Below are positions 24,099-36,612 of a DNA stretch of 64,000 nt, piece after piece. The stretch comes from Rosa chinensis. Taxonomy: Eukaryota > Streptophyta > Magnoliopsida > Rosales > Rosaceae. The notes under the pieces were generated by a model. It searched no databases. It was not told where the DNA came from and worked only from the letters and a program-made list of their open reading frames with translations. The position numbers were made by a program, and so were the translations under genes. Positions within the stretch are counted from its first letter, which is position 1. Every line of letters starts with the position of its first letter. The DNA lies in contig NC_037089.1 in assembly GCF_002994745.2 (NCBI RefSeq), positions 22,615,641 to 22,679,640 of the forward strand, read 5' to 3'.

Positions 24099-24929
24099 CA
24101 TTAAATTAATCACACGAATATTTTTACAAAAGTATAACTTTGTTCTTATGTTTTAGTGTTGACACATAAAATTATTAGATGTATACGAATATACGATACA
24201 ACACATTAGAAATTCATGATTTTTTAAGATATTACAACTTCTAAGATTTTAACAATAATATCACTTTACACTAGTGGCAGACATAAAGTGTTATTTTCTT
24301 TTTCAAAATTTGACGATAATTTGTATTGACATTTATATCAAGATGTAACAAAACATCCATGAAATAATGATCGTCAAATTACTTCGTAAATAAAAGGCGA
24401 CGACATGAACCTTTAATTTGTAGGTTCAAATTGAAATTTTTGTTAAGATGCATGTATAAAGAAATAAATTTTTTACTACGTAGGAAATTAATTTAGTGTC
24501 ATTTTTGATAATTTTTAAAAGTAAAGTACATTATAACTACTATGATTAGCATACACTATTAGAAAAACAGGCATTCTCACACAGATGAAATCTGTATTTC
24601 TGTGTGTATTCGTCTTTTCACATAGTACAGTCACGGATTTGTAATTTGTACGTGTTGCGAGCATTGCTAATGCCCTCTCACACAGAAAAGGATGTCCGTG
24701 TGTAATATTTGTGCGGACCCCACTTTAATTTCAGCAACTACACTTATGTCTGTATTTATATATTCATTGAATTTTAATTAATTTAACTTCATTTAGTTTT
24801 TTTTTTGGTTCCGCCATTTACTGTATTGTCCTTCATGTGATTTTCCAGAATTGGAGTCTTTCAAATTGTCTTGAGAGATTCTATGATACGCCAGACGAAA
24901 CAAAGCAGTGACTGCTCATCTCAGGCTGC

Positions 24930-25432
24930 TTGATTTCAACCTGATTGAAGCGCAACTCCATGACCAATAGTAACCCCAGCAAGAAGCCAATCTCTTCGTC
25001 ATTCCTCACAGCCAATAACAGATGCCTTGGGATAATCATGTTCTTCTTGTTGCCCCGAGCTGCATTTCAAGACAACTCCAACACCTGAACTAAAACCCAA
25101 AGACAAAATTAGGTCAAAATCTCAAAATTGAAGTAAACTCTAAACTTCAAACTCAAAGCTAAAACCCTTACTAACAAAATTGAACCGAAACTCTAAATTT
25201 AGAAATGCAAGAGAGACAGAGAGAAAGAGATGAGCACAATTTCAGCTGCGAGGTACTCAAGCACGCGACCAAGTAGACCGAAGCCGACATGCTGTGCATA
25301 CCTTCCCTTCTTAAAGTAGCGGCCAATCCTACCGACCGGAAATTGTAGGCCGGCTTTGACGGAGCGAGTCACCGCCTTCTTCTTGGGGCCATCACCCTTC
25401 CTTCCTCCGGCTTGCACTTCAGATCCCTCTGG
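24930..25432 (-). pseudogene. Histone H2A pseudogene captured inside the CACTA element
   Basis: On the minus strand, exon 1 (about 25427-25240) encodes [20 protein letters not shown], then [20 protein letters not shown] and LEYLAAE, an unmistakable plant H2A N-tail and core. Exon 2 (about 25084-24935) gives [20 protein letters not shown] and RNDEEIG. It is dead in several ways. The start codon position reads GTG, the region between RYAQ and VLEYLAAE is altered (GFGLLGR replaces the usual TGAPVY-type stretch), an in-frame TGA precedes NAAR, and the splice donor after LAAE is degraded. H2A normally has about 130-150 residues and binds H2B in the nucleosome. Confidence 0.92.
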
Positions 25433-25628
25433 AACCTATCAACAACACAAAACCCAAACCAACCCCATCAAAAAAAGTTCTCAGATCCACAAATAATAGA
25501 TCTTACACCCATAGTTCTACAATAAAGAATCACAAAAATAGCAAGAAAATTACATAGAATAACAAAGACAATGGTAGAGAGAAATAATCGAAAACCAGAT
25601 GTAAAGCTTAGTATTTCATAGATAGATC

Positions 25629-25629
<1 letters not shown>

Positions 25630-25693
<64 letters not shown>
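25630..25693. repeat. (GA)n microsatellite
   Basis: An uninterrupted GA run of about 32 units lies inside the CACTA element, upstream of the captured H2A copy. GA/CT tracts are common in plant gene 5' leaders, so it was probably carried over with the H2A promoter and leader region. Confidence 0.97.
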
Positions 25694-25698
<5 letters not shown>

Positions 25699-26312
25699 TG
25701 GTTCTGACTTGAGAGACCTGAAAAACTTGAATGAAGAGATTAGAATGACTTAGACGGACCCTGTTGGAATTTTGCAGAAAGCTATTGAAAAGATTTCACA
25801 CGAATATCTGTGTGAAACCTGGAAATTGTGAGCCAAATAAAATTACACTACTAAAATTATGAACTTAAATTTTTTCTTTCAATTTATTTTGATATAAAAC
25901 TCACACAGATAGCCGTGTCAGTTCTAAATATTAACTTCTTCTTTTTTCGGTTACATAAATATTAACACTATTCATATATAATTATGTTTACTAGAATCTT
26001 ATTATTCATATTTTTACACAGATATCCGTATGAAGAAATATTTCACACGGAAAACCGTGTGAATTTTTAATTTACCTCTGATAATTTTACAGGATTCTCT
26101 GAATTTTTACTTTATTTCACACGGACTCTGTGTGTAAATTGACTTGAAAAATATTGGGTCTCATTTTGAACCTTATGTGGCCACAATAGTCTGTGTGGAA
26201 AATGTATACACACGGATTTCTGTGTATACTATAACACTTTATTCACGGATAATTGTCCGTGCTCTGTGACAACATCATCTGTGTGAAATGACCTATTTTT
26301 CTAATAGTGATA

Positions 26313-28279
26313 AGTGATGAGAACTAGAAAATAATAAATTAGTTTAGAATTAGACTATGATCAGAGACAACATAACAAAAGAAAAATAAAGTTAAAAAAT
26401 TAAGCATATACATCTACGAAATGGGATTTGGCTCCACTGCCTTAACTTTCCGTTGTTTGACTTGACCTGAGTTTCATCTGTATGACTTTACGTTGTTAAA
26501 CTTTAACCAGACAGAAGATTCATATATTGAAATATTACACAATTTAGATTAAAAGCCAAAACAATATCAGAACCCAGTTGAGAATCCATTTGTAGATGTA
26601 TATATATAAACCTGGGGTTGAACAAAGAACAGAATGTTTTGTAGTTTGTAGCTGTGAATACTGAATTGTATAATGGATACGAGACAAATTACTAGTTACT
26701 CGTTTCAACTTATACGCAGATAATACTTAATTGTCCCATAAAATTAATAATCGGATTGGATGTTAACAGCTTTGAATTAGACTAACTAGTGATGTATGGT
26801 CCTCCTCAGCTTTGGCCTCATTTTTGTTTTACGCTCAAACGTTTTTGTTTTTTTCTCAGGACCTTTCTTCATACATGAGTATATGTACGGAGATGCAATA
26901 TGCTCATGATTAGCAGCGAAAATATATTTAGAAAATCTCAGGCATATTTTATATTCATGTAATAATCCACACTCTCTCGGAATGTTGACCATTAATTTCT
27001 TTATGTGGAGATGCTAGATATATTTTCTTATTTTAAAAACAAAAATATCGTAGAACTGAGAATGTATGAGAATATTCTTATTTGTCAATCTGATTAAATG
27101 CATGTGGCAATGATCTTATGACATAGCATAAATTCTCAAGTCTCACCTCACCCAACATAGCAACCGATATTAATTTTTCTAATCTATTAATTATGTAATA
27201 AATCTATTGATATTAATGTCCCCCCATACGATGATGGAAATTATCTATCCAGCATGTGCGAAGCAAATTAGATGCGTTAGTGTACGAAGCAAATTAAAGG
27301 GCAGAGCCCTTCGTGCCTTTGCTCACAAATATTCTCTATGCAAGTTATTCCATGATCAATCGGAAAGCCATTCTAAAGTTTTGAATATTGCCCCCATGGG
27401 AAGAGGGGCTATCCTTGGTAACACTGTTAAGTTCTTTTAAGTTATTCATTTTTAAGTAGGTCGTTTCGACAGGTGTTTAAAGAATCTAATTCTGTGTCAA
27501 ATGCGTGTGGTTAACGTGGATTATGATTAGGAGATTAAGTAATTTGGTTTGACTCTGTCTTTAAAGAAATAATGATGTCTTTTAGTTGTAACTATACCTT
27601 AACTGATCTCAAATTTTAACTTTAGGTTTATTAAAAGTTTTGTCTTTTTTTCTTTTATTTTACATCTACGTGTTGAATGTAAAAAGAAACTCCATTAAAA
27701 CTTTAACATTACAGGTTTTACGAGGGCACGATATTTTTGTTGACGACATCAATACTTTTGAGTATTACCTAACCCGGCCCACAAAAGAGTGGATAAGAAC
27801 ATTAAAAAATAGGAAATTTTTATTTGACCTGAAAATCCAAACTCCCCGTCCATCCATCACGGCAAAAATCACGCGCGCGAAAAGCAACGGGTGAGATTCC
27901 CTCCTTGGCAAGACGTAGAATTGAATTTGATTGTGAATGTTTTTGGTAGCATATCCAAACAGTTTAGAGGTGTATAAATATAGCATATACTGCAATCATT
28001 TCTATAACCTTCGACAATTGGTTTGCTCAGGTACTCCAAGAATAACCACCTCCCAAAGATATGCCATTTTAAAACTCGTCTTCTTCCTCTCTCGCTTCCC
28101 CCTCATCCTTTTTTCTCTGTTCTTCCCTCCCTACAGAAGACAGCTAATGTAGTGGAGTCTGTTTCCTTTTGTTTTGGTTGAAAGCTCTACTCTTCTGGGT
28201 TTAGAGGGTCCTGGTCTTTGTCTCTTAGACCATTTGGATTCCGCAGATTGTTATTTCGGAAACCCAGGAAGCCTAAACC
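26313..28279 (+). promoter_or_regulatory. Upstream region of the RLCK gene
   Basis: The stretch separates the CACTA element from the kinase start codon. The distal part is AT-rich with no gene. A CT-rich leader-like segment at about 28070-28150 (TCTTCCTCTCTCGCTTCCCC) probably belongs to the 5' UTR or core promoter of the kinase gene. Short open frames at 27207-27440 and 27640-27894 show no domain. Confidence 0.35.
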
Positions 28280-30966
28280 ATGGCGGTGGAAGGTACGTAA
28301 TGACTCTCATTTCTCATCATTGTTCTCTCAGGTGTTTTGATATTTGTCCTCAGTCGGCCATTGTTTTGTTTTTGGTTGAGATATGAAGATATTTAACAGG
28401 AAAAATGATAAGGGTATTTGAAATTGTGAAACAAAATTCAAACATTGTCCTCTGTTTTCTGTGGCACCAAACCGCATGTGATTGATACTTACCAAGTGGT
28501 AAATTGCTTGAACAATGAACATTGTTATTGATTTTACAGAGTCAGTGAGCGAAACGAAAGGAAACGAAGAGATAGGAAACGCAGAGATAGAAAACGCAGA
28601 TGCAGAGATGGAATCCCAAGGTGATGACCTGAAGAAGGGAGAGTCATGCGAGGGGGAGCCTTCACCTAGGGGTGTACTGGAAGCCCCCGGGACGGACTCG
28701 GACTGTAGCAGCAGCTGTGCATCGTCTTCTTGTTCTGATAGACCACCGCTTGGTCATCAGCGCACGCTAATGCGTGACATCAGCAATGGATTGCAATGGA
28801 CCAAGGGGAAGGAGATGTTTGATGCCTTGAAGAAGAAGTCAGCCAGGAGATTCTCCACAATTCCATTGCTGGGTACTAGCTATGAATTGTCCAGGAGGAA
28901 CTTGAGGAGGAGATTGGCCAGGATTTGGAGCACCGATGATGGGGAGGAGGATGAAGAGGGAGTTGATTGTGAGGGATATCTGGCGATGAAACCGTCTTGG
29001 AGGAACTTTGATTATGCAGAGCTTGCTGTTGCTACTGGCAATTTCAAGCCTGGTGAGAATGACAGCATCATTTTTACCTTTACTTTAGTACTATTTGTTT
29101 GAAAATAAAATGAAAATCGTGCCGTTTTGATCTAGGAGCCATTAAATTGATGTCTTTTCTGTGCCAACTTTCTGACTAAATTTTGATTGAAATGAACCTA
29201 ACATGAAAGCAATTGTGGGCTGCAATTGATATTGACTTTGCTTTTTGTTAGACCCCATCTTGACCTATCCCAGTTTCTGTTTCTGTTGATGTTTTGACAG
29301 CCCGAACTTTTACTGGATGTTTGGTCAAATGCTCGATTCTTTTTTTTTACTGCAGTTAGGTGTGGGATTGATTTCATCTCTTGGTATCTTGGTTAATCTT
29401 ATTGTGTTGTCTTTGTATAATACTTGGCAGAGAACTTAATTGGGAAAGGTGGGCAAGCAGAAGTGTACAAGGGAATCTTAAACAATGGTGAAGTTGTAGC
29501 TGTAAAGAGGCTAATGAAGAAAGAAAAAGAAACTGAAAACTTGGACAGAGTTGGTGATTTCTTAGCAGAGCTTGGGGTTATTGCTCACATTAGCCACCCG
29601 AATGCTGCCAAATTGCTCGGATTTGGCATCGATGGTGGTTTGCACCTAGTTCTCCAGTTTTCACCACATGGCAGCTTAGCTTCTCTACTATTTGGTGCTG
29701 CACTTGTCCTGTTATTTTTCAGCTGATTATTTCTTCCACCATAACTATTTGGCTAATGCAAGATATTCTGCATCTCAGGTTCAGAAAAAGTTATGGAATG
29801 GAAAATAAGGTTTAAGGTAGCACTTGGGGTAGCAGAAGGGTTACAATATCTCCATCATGATTGCCACAGGCGCGTCATTCATCGCGACATCAAGGCCTCC
29901 AATATATTACTGTCTGAAGATTATGAGGCTCAGGTATTTTAGTTGTTCTTAAAGTATGGACTTTCAGATATTCATATTCATGGATGTAATCTATTTTACT
30001 TTCACAAGCAGATATCTGATTTCGGACTAGCAAAGTGGCTCCCTGAAAAATGGACTCATCATGTTGTATTCCCTATTGAAGGCACATTCGGGTTAGTCTG
30101 CAGATTCAGTTACATGTTTGTTTCATTTGCTTGCTTTCATATGCATCTATTAGAACTTTATGGCTTATGCATCTCCAAACTGTTCCAGATATTTGTCTCC
30201 AGAGTACTTTATGCATGGAATCGTCGACGAGAAGACTGATGTATTTGCATATGGAGTTTTATTACTGGAGATCATAACAGGTCGTCGTGCAGTTGATAAC
30301 ACTCAACAAAGCCTTGTGATATGGGTATGATTATACCCTGCCAAACCTTAATATGTTTACTAGTGCCCATCCAATAATGATAACGGTGAACACATCAGCC
30401 GTAAGCAAAATCCCCATCATTCAGGAAGATGGACAATATTTCTCAACAATAAAGTCTAGTCGACTACCTTTAGGCTGCTAGGCTTTGTATTGAAATTTTT
30501 TGTTATGAATTCAGTTATGCTACTTTGTTGAAAGTTCATTAATCATTCTTGTGTTTACACAGGCAAAACCACTTCTGGATTCGGGCAATGTCAAGGAACT
30601 AGCAGATCCTCGATTAGAAGATAACTATGATCCGGTAGAGATGAAAAGAGCCATGTCGGCAGCTTCAATGTGCATTCGTCACCAATCCACCAAGCGTCCA
30701 TACATGACTCGGGTATGAAATCTCTCTTCTGTTTTTCAGTTATTTTGTTTTTCAGAACCAAACCTGCAAGTTTGACAGACTCAAGTTTTTGACGAGTGTA
30801 GGTAGTGAAAGTACTCGAGGGGGAGGATGGACTTGGAGAACAATTGAAACAAAAGTCTACACAAGTGAGATCACTCGTCTTGGATGCTTGTGACTTGGAA
30901 GATTATACTTGTTCTAACTATCTCAGCGACCTAACTCGCCATCGGCAACTAGTAATGGATCAGTAG
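28280..30966 (+). CDS. Receptor-like cytoplasmic kinase, RBK/RLCK-VI type
   Basis: Eight coding exons: 28280-28292, 28540-29052, 29431-29694, 29779-29933, 30012-30091, 30189-30324, 30563-30712 and 30802-30966. All have GT/AG borders and the phases close to 491 residues. Exon 1 supplies only MAVE plus one base. Residues 1-160 are an acidic, Ser-rich, non-membrane N-terminus. The kinase domain follows, with glycine loop [12 protein letters not shown] (179-190), ATP-binding Lys201, catalytic HRD (D300 in [10 protein letters not shown]), DFG (D318) and GTFGYLSPEY in the activation segment. There is no signal peptide or transmembrane segment, so it is cytosolic. The set of motifs matches the Arabidopsis RBK1/RBK2-like RLCK-VI group, known for ROP GTPase interaction. 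That role is by homology. All catalytic residues are intact. Confidence 0.92.
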
Positions 30967-31593
30967 CGTATCCTTTTGAAACATCGGCATCGTTATTTTC
31001 CTGCAGCCTCTTGTTGTTGTTGCTAGTCTGTGTGAAAGTTTTGGATTGGTATTAGCCTCTCTGCCCCCCTATGGGTTGAGTTAAAGTTCACCGGCTTGCA
31101 TCTAAGAAGGCTCCCATACTTTGCAGCAGTTGTTTGCTATATAAACCTAGGGAACTCTAGAAATGCCACTTTTTCCATGTGACGATACGGTTTGGTAATG
31201 TTGTAATATGGTTTGTCATGTTGTCGACTATGAGCCAGAAAATGTACATTTCAATATGGCTCAGGAAAACGAACTATCTTAATTGATAATCGGACAACAA
31301 GACATTATCGTAGTAAAGTAAAATTACTGTTAGTAGATATGAAGTACCGCATGACAGTTGTATTTTACTTCTCACTGTCTCAAAAGATTTGTGAATTATG
31401 TTCAATGCGTGCCTTCTATCACTTTCTTGTTCATGAAATGTTCTCGCTCTAAGTTGGATGAAAAATATAGCAAAATATGATATTTGGTGTTAATTGCAAC
31501 ATTATCAGAGTTATTTAGTCTTTTAATACAAGTTTACGTCTTAAGCTATTAAGCCGAAAGTACGTGTGTCAGTACGTTACATGTCATAGATTA
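30967..31593 (+). other. 3' UTR and downstream flank of the RLCK gene
   Basis: This is AT-rich non-coding sequence after the kinase stop codon. The first 200-300 bp is probably 3' UTR. No separate gene or repeat is visible before the long-TIR element at 31594. Confidence 0.4.
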
Positions 31594-33053
31594 GGGAAAT
31601 TGATCCAAATGCTACCTAAACTATCTCACCTTATAAACTTCAGTATATCAAGTTTCCAAAATATCAGAATGGTACCTGAGATTCGTACCCTGACAGAATT
31701 TTGGTACCTAGAACCGTTAGCTCCGTTACAGAAACTAGCAACAGGCATATTTTGATTATAAAATGACCAATTTATCCTCTATTCTTCCCCCAGCTCCTCT
31801 CTTTCTTAGTTCTTCGTTGCCTTCAACTCTGCTCGTTTCATCTCTATCTCTGACCAGATCAGTCGCAAGTACTACCATCCTCCGATGCCCAACCACCACG
31901 AAGACAACTACCACCACCATCACCACAACAACAACCACCACCATAATGATCTGGGCACCCAGAAATTTACTCAGGGCACCCATGTTCTCTGCTCTTCAGC
32001 TTGTCGCTGCTTGATACACGACACACTTTCCCGGCCACCAATCTTCCTTAGAATTCCCAGCAAATACCAATCAAACAACTCTACCATAAAGTTTAATTAG
32101 TTTTCAATCCATATACATAATCAACTCTGTACAATACACATGTAAATAGAACCCAGAACAAACTTTTCTTATTGAACAGAACCCAGAACAAACTAGAATG
32201 CAATTTTCCAAGATAAAAAAACTCAAATTTTCAAAGTGATCGAAGCTTGTAGATCTAAACCAGCAGTGGTCCAAATCTGCGCCTTAACCACCTTATCATC
32301 GACCCTAATGCTTCTGGTGGCAAACTCAAACCCAATGGTGGATTTCGATTCAAGGCTGAACTCATTCCTCGTGAACCTAGACAACAGGTTCGATTTGTCA
32401 CCGCTTAAACGGCACCGCTTTCCCGACGCAACCTCAAACTCATCTTCTTCCTCCTTAAAAAGCACCGCTTTGGGGCACCACCAGTTGCTTCCATCTGCGA
32501 TCGCACGATCTCCGCCACAGCACCACCAAAACCTCAATTATCAAGACAACTGAAGTCGTCGCAATCAGCACCGGTGTTCGTCACCAAGCCTCCGAATGAA
32601 TTCCCAAGCGCCGACTCTACCTTCCGCGAATTCCAACGATGCTGCGACTCCCACGAGAGAGGGAGTATGATTGACGGAGAGATCTGGAATACTTTGGGGT
32701 TTGGCTTCTGGGTTTTGATTGTTTTCAGTTATGGGTTGTTTTTATTTCTCAAAATTACATCTTGGATTTTTGATCTTTGATCTGGAAAGAGAGAGAAAGG
32801 AGAACAGAGGGAGAAAAATGAAAAGATTGTTTAGAGACCAATTTCCCAAAAAAAAAAAAATTTAAGACATGAAAGGACGAATGTGCCCTTTAAAAATTGC
32901 CAGCTGGCAAGCTACGTAATAGAGCTAACGGTTCTAGATACCAAAGTTCTGTCGGAGTACGAATCTCATATACCGTTCTGACACTTCTGAAACTTGATGT
33001 ACCGAAATCTATAAAGTGAGATAGTTCATGTACTGTTTGGACCAATTTCTCCG
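31594..33053. mobile_element. Mutator-like element with about 140-bp terminal inverted repeats
   Basis: The left arm (31594-31735) and right arm (about 32905-33053) are inverted copies at roughly 80% identity. They share blocks such as AACTATCTCAC, ATCAAGTTTC, GAGATTCGTAC and TAGAACCGTTAGCTC. The interior of about 1.1 kb holds low-complexity frames (Thr/His-rich) and a pair of opposite open frames at 32223-32553, with no transposase domain. It may be a Pack-MULE with a captured gene piece, but I cannot name a donor. The 9-bp target duplication is not clear. The element lies between the kinase and TPR genes. Confidence 0.75.
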
Positions 33054-33290
33054 TAGACCGTCGGTAATTTTTAAACCTCTATTACCTGTAGTACGCGCTC
33101 ATCGATTGAGAGCTCACTAATTCCGGACTCGGTTTCGACAAGGACCTAACGGAAAAGAAATATGAGAAATACAGGACGAAACGAATAAAACAGAACTAAA
33201 AGGCCCTGAAAAGCAATATCTTCTTCTCTCTACCCATTTGTCCTTGTATAACACCGTGAGCTCCGTCAAAACCTTGGAGGCTGAAAAAAA

Positions 33291-33950
33291 ATGGCGGCAG
33301 AGGTGGTGCTGCAGGTGGCCCTTCTGATCCTAACCCTTGCCATATTCTTCGCCATACACAAACTCTCCAAGCAAGCCTTAACCAAGCTCCGAACCAACAA
33401 CCGAGCTACCCTCCAAGCCACCCGACACTTCGTCCTCGGATCCCAGCTCCTGACCCGAGCCCGATCCACTCCCCACAAGACCCAGTCCCACTCCCACGCC
33501 AAATCCGCTTTAACCGAGGCCGAGAAGGCCCTCTCTCTCTCGCCCCGAGACCCGGGCCCGCACATCCTCAAAGCCCTAGCTCTGGATCTCTTGGGCCACC
33601 GGACCTCCGCCCTGCGATCGCTCGACGCCGCCTTGTCGCCGCCGTGCGTGAAGTCACTCGCGGATAGGGAGCGTGGGGAGGCGTTGGTGAAGAGGGCGGA
33701 GCTGAAGCTCGCGCTGAACCGGCGGCGCCGGGTCGACTCGGCGGTCGAGGATCTGGTTGAAGCGGTTGGGCTGAGTTCGGGTGAGGATGATACGACGGCG
33801 TTTTGTTTGTTGGGTCAGTGTTACGAGCGGAAGGGGATGAGGGACGAAGCTAGGGAGGCCTTCGAGCGGGCCTTGACGATGGATTCTGGGTCGGCATTGG
33901 CCCGTCAAGGCTTGGACCGGTTGCGGCTTAATCAAAGTCCAAGCCCATGA
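33291..33950 (+). CDS. Membrane-anchored TPR protein, intronless
   Basis: A single open frame of 219 residues starts at ATG 33291, after an A-rich stretch, and ends with TGA. The frame is GC-rich and much unlike the AT-rich surroundings, which supports coding. Residues 4-22 form a hydrophobic segment (VVLQVALLILTLAIFFAI), a probable single membrane anchor. The rest is soluble and helical: residues about 65-115 contain a first TPR-like pair (EAEKALSLSPRDPGPHILKA), and residues 168-212 a clear TPR (LLGQCYERKGMRDEAREAFE then ALTMDSGSALARQGL). TPRs bind partner proteins; the partner here is unknown. The size and form match a conserved plant TPR-like protein family. The 200 bp upstream contain GTATAA-type sequence. 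No breaks are seen. Confidence 0.85.
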   Translation: MAAEVVLQVALLILTLAIFFAIHKLSKQALTKLRTNNRATLQATRHFVLGSQLLTRARSTPHKTQSHSHAKSALTEAEKALSLSPRDPGPHILKALALDLLGHRTSALRSLDAALSPPCVKSLADRERGEALVKRAELKLALNRRRRVDSAVEDLVEAVGLSSGEDDTTAFCLLGQCYERKGMRDEAREAFERALTMDSGSALARQGLDRLRLNQSPSP

Positions 33951-34848
33951 AATTGGACCTGGCTAATGGACTTGGACTGATTTGGTGTCGTGAAGGCCCG
34001 AATTTCTGTTGGAAGCATTTGAGGCATGGGGAATCCTTTCCGGGTTTTGAAAGGGAGCATGGTTCTTTTTTTGGATGATATTGGTTGCTTGATTTTAATG
34101 GAATGTATGGACTCTGATTTTCGTGTATTTATTTTCATAACAGAGTGTTTGTATAACGTTACATTGTTTTCTTTCATTTGCAATAAGACAATAGGCATGA
34201 TGGCACAACTCTAATTTTTTTTTTGAATTCGTCGTAATAATTCAAACACAACATCCACAATAGAACATCCATCAAATCAGGCATAAACATAGGCCTACGC
34301 CTAAAATGGTAAACATACCAGAATTTTTCTAACTTGAATATATATTTGCATAATTTTCTTTTCCTTTCTAATGACGAGCATCTCTAATTGTCATTTATCT
34401 CAAATCAGAATGAAACATTACATACATTTCCATGCCATCTATAAACAGATTTGAAAATATGATATATAGGATGGTACTTAACTTAATAATAATTCTGTCC
34501 ATTCTTTTCAAAAAATAATAATAATAATAATTCTCTCCACCATTGAATTTACATCTAATGGTGGTTAAGCACAATTTATTTGGTCAGCAACTGACCGGGT
34601 AAACATTATTGTATGGTACGTAGGATAATAGCTCTCACTGAACATCCGACTCTCACAAAAACTACTAAGCCTAGAGCTAAAATGCAAAAGGTGCACAAAA
34701 GTGCATAGCTCCCTAAAAAATAGGGAATTATTGGACAAAAACTAATCTAAAAAAACTTTAGGCCAAGTAACTAAAGCTGGAAGCAGCAGCCCAAGTCCCA
34801 AGGCTAGGCCCAACAAGGTTGGCCCAGCTCAGCTCTGTTGGATCATAA

Positions 34849-34899
<51 letters not shown>

Positions 34900-35843
34900 G
34901 CCATAAAATATGAAAATTAGGTTCTAAAAGTCCAATTTAGTGTTGACTAATCTAATTCCATATTTTGTAGAAAATCTTGACAAAAAGAGAAAAATTGAAA
35001 TTCCAGCGAATTTTACTTGCACCACCAATTTTGGTGGCACAACTCATTCATGAAGCAATCCTAGAAAAAAATGAGTTTAAATGGAGCAATAAAATTAATT
35101 TTGATTACTCTTTTGGCCGGAAATTATAAGGGAAGTCCACATAAATCATTATGCAAAACAGTTGCTGCAAAGCAGAAAACTACAGTTTCAGAATCAGCTT
35201 TTCGGGAACAATTTTGGAGAGCATTTCTTGCTTCATTCCAACTGCATATTTAAAGAAAGGGCTAGTATTCCTCGAAGATGTGATGTTTTACTTCAACATG
35301 AGCCAAGAACTAGTCGGAATCATCAACAAGGCAGCATGATATCAAGTGCAAAATAGGTTTCCCAATAAGACAGAAACTGTCAACTTTTCACGAAGTTTTT
35401 TTGGAGATCTTTTCCGGGGACTTACTTGGATTTTTTTAGAAGTTTATTGATCATTCTTGAAGATATGATGTCATAGATTATGGATAATTCGAGAACCATC
35501 CATAAACATGGCAATAGAAAGTCAAACATAGTCCAAGAATGAAGCTTTAGAAGCAGAAAACAAATCCTAGTCTAATAAGGCTAACCTGGTCGAGAATCAT
35601 TTTTGGACAGTATTACTCTGCATTTTTGGAAGGTTTATGATGCTGGGATTATCAAGGAAATTCCTAGAAGAATCCTACAAGATTATGGCAAGATTAATCT
35701 GTGAGACCCATAAATTCTAGGGGTTAGCTCAGCGATTTGCCTCTTAAGTCAAAAGTGAACATTCCCTTAACTTTGAGTACCTAACCCAATTTAAAATTAT
35801 TTTTGACCAAATTTCTTAATCCATCTCTTCATTTTCGGCCTCC
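33951..35843. other. 3' flank and intergenic DNA, no gene recognised
   Basis: The region after the TPR gene is AT-rich. It contains a 44-bp TA microsatellite at 34852-34895. Three overlapping short frames at 35071-35356 lack any domain and are shadows of one another. No transposon borders could be fixed, although the segment at 34680-35730 has the mixed texture of old repeats. Confidence 0.3.
34852..34895. repeat. (TA)n microsatellite
   Basis: An uninterrupted TA run of about 22 units in intergenic DNA. It is likely to vary in length between individuals. Confidence 0.97.
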
Positions 35844-35966
35844 TTTTTTTTTTTTCCCTTATTTATAAAATAGGATAAAAGGATTTCAATTCTACCCCCA
35901 TGGTGACTCGAACCCAGGACCTCAATCCTAGGTAATAGGCGCTCTAACCATTGAGCTAACACCCTA
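35844..35966 (-). mobile_element. tRNA-derived SINE
   Basis: On the minus strand the 123-bp element starts GGGTGTTAGCTCAATGG. It contains an A box (TAGCTCAATGGTTAGAGC) and a B box (GGTTCGAGTC), then a short body and a poly(A) tail seen as 12 Ts at 35844-35855. The head reads like a tRNA gene, but acceptor-stem pairing is not maintained, so it is not a functional tRNA. The target duplication was not resolved. It belongs to a different family from the SINE at 9986-10202. Confidence 0.75.
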
Positions 35967-36097
35967 GCTTATGTTTTATTCATGTTACAGAAGTACCATC
36001 TTTATACTTTGTTTTCAGTCAACTCGTTTCATTTTAATTATATCCTCCTTATATATTTATCGCTTAGACATTTTTCCCAACCAAAACACTCAAACAA

Positions 36098-36612
36098 TAT
36101 GGGAGTGGTCAAATTCTGATGGCCCTCAATCAAAGCGATTAACTCCATAGTTAGTATGACGTTAAATTTCAGTCATGAATGCAGCAATTATTACGACAAT
36201 AGCTATGCACGATGATTACGATTATAAGTGCACAATGAATGACTATCATAAATACGCAATGAATGACGGTCATAAGTACGCAATGATTAACTGTTATTAG
36301 TGCAGCAATAATTGTCATCATAATTGTGTAAATAAATGCAGCCATAAAAGCAGAAATAATGGCGGCTTGTTCCCCAAGTAAGTCATCGCCTATATAAAGG
36401 AGGCTCTATGTCCAGGTAATTCACCTCATTTTGATTCTTGCTACTCCATTACTAAGAAACGTACTGACTTAGGCATCGGAGAGTTTTCTGCTAGTACCGC
36501 CCTTCCTCGTCAAGTCAACTCTCGAAGAAAGCTCCTCGATTATTCCCGGTCAACTCGTGCTCCAGTCTGCATTAATTGGTGAGTCAAAAACCTTTACGAA
36601 ATTTTCCCTAAA
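36098..36612 (+). repeat. 5' LTR of the LARD element
   Basis: The left LTR starts TATGGGAG, where the 3' LTR starts TGTGGGGG, and runs to just before the primer-binding site. It contains a TATA-like box (CTATATAAAGG, about 36391), followed by the part that both LTRs share best. The first half, with repeated ATGAATGAC-type steps, differs more between the LTRs. Confidence 0.8.

Larger units (their letters stand above)
24554..26309. mobile_element. CACTA (En/Spm-type) transposon carrying a histone H2A copy
   Basis: The 1,756-bp element has CACTATTAGAAAAACAGG at the left end and the inverse of CACTATTAGAAAAATAGG at the right, which is 17 of 18 bases matching. The 3-bp duplication ATA lies at 24551-24553 and 26310-26312. 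Both sides carry multiple copies of a short subterminal motif of the CACACAGAT / CCGTGTGA type in both orientations, as CACTA transposases require. No transposase frame is present. The central kilobase is a transduplicated histone H2A gene, including its GA-rich 5' region. Confidence 0.94.

Noticed and set aside
25199..25417. Functional H2A gene
   Set aside because: No ATG, core altered, in-frame stop in exon 2 and location inside a CACTA element.
31763..32100. Thr- and His-rich frames
   Set aside because: They arise from a CCA/CAC-rich low-complexity tract inside a long-TIR transposon.
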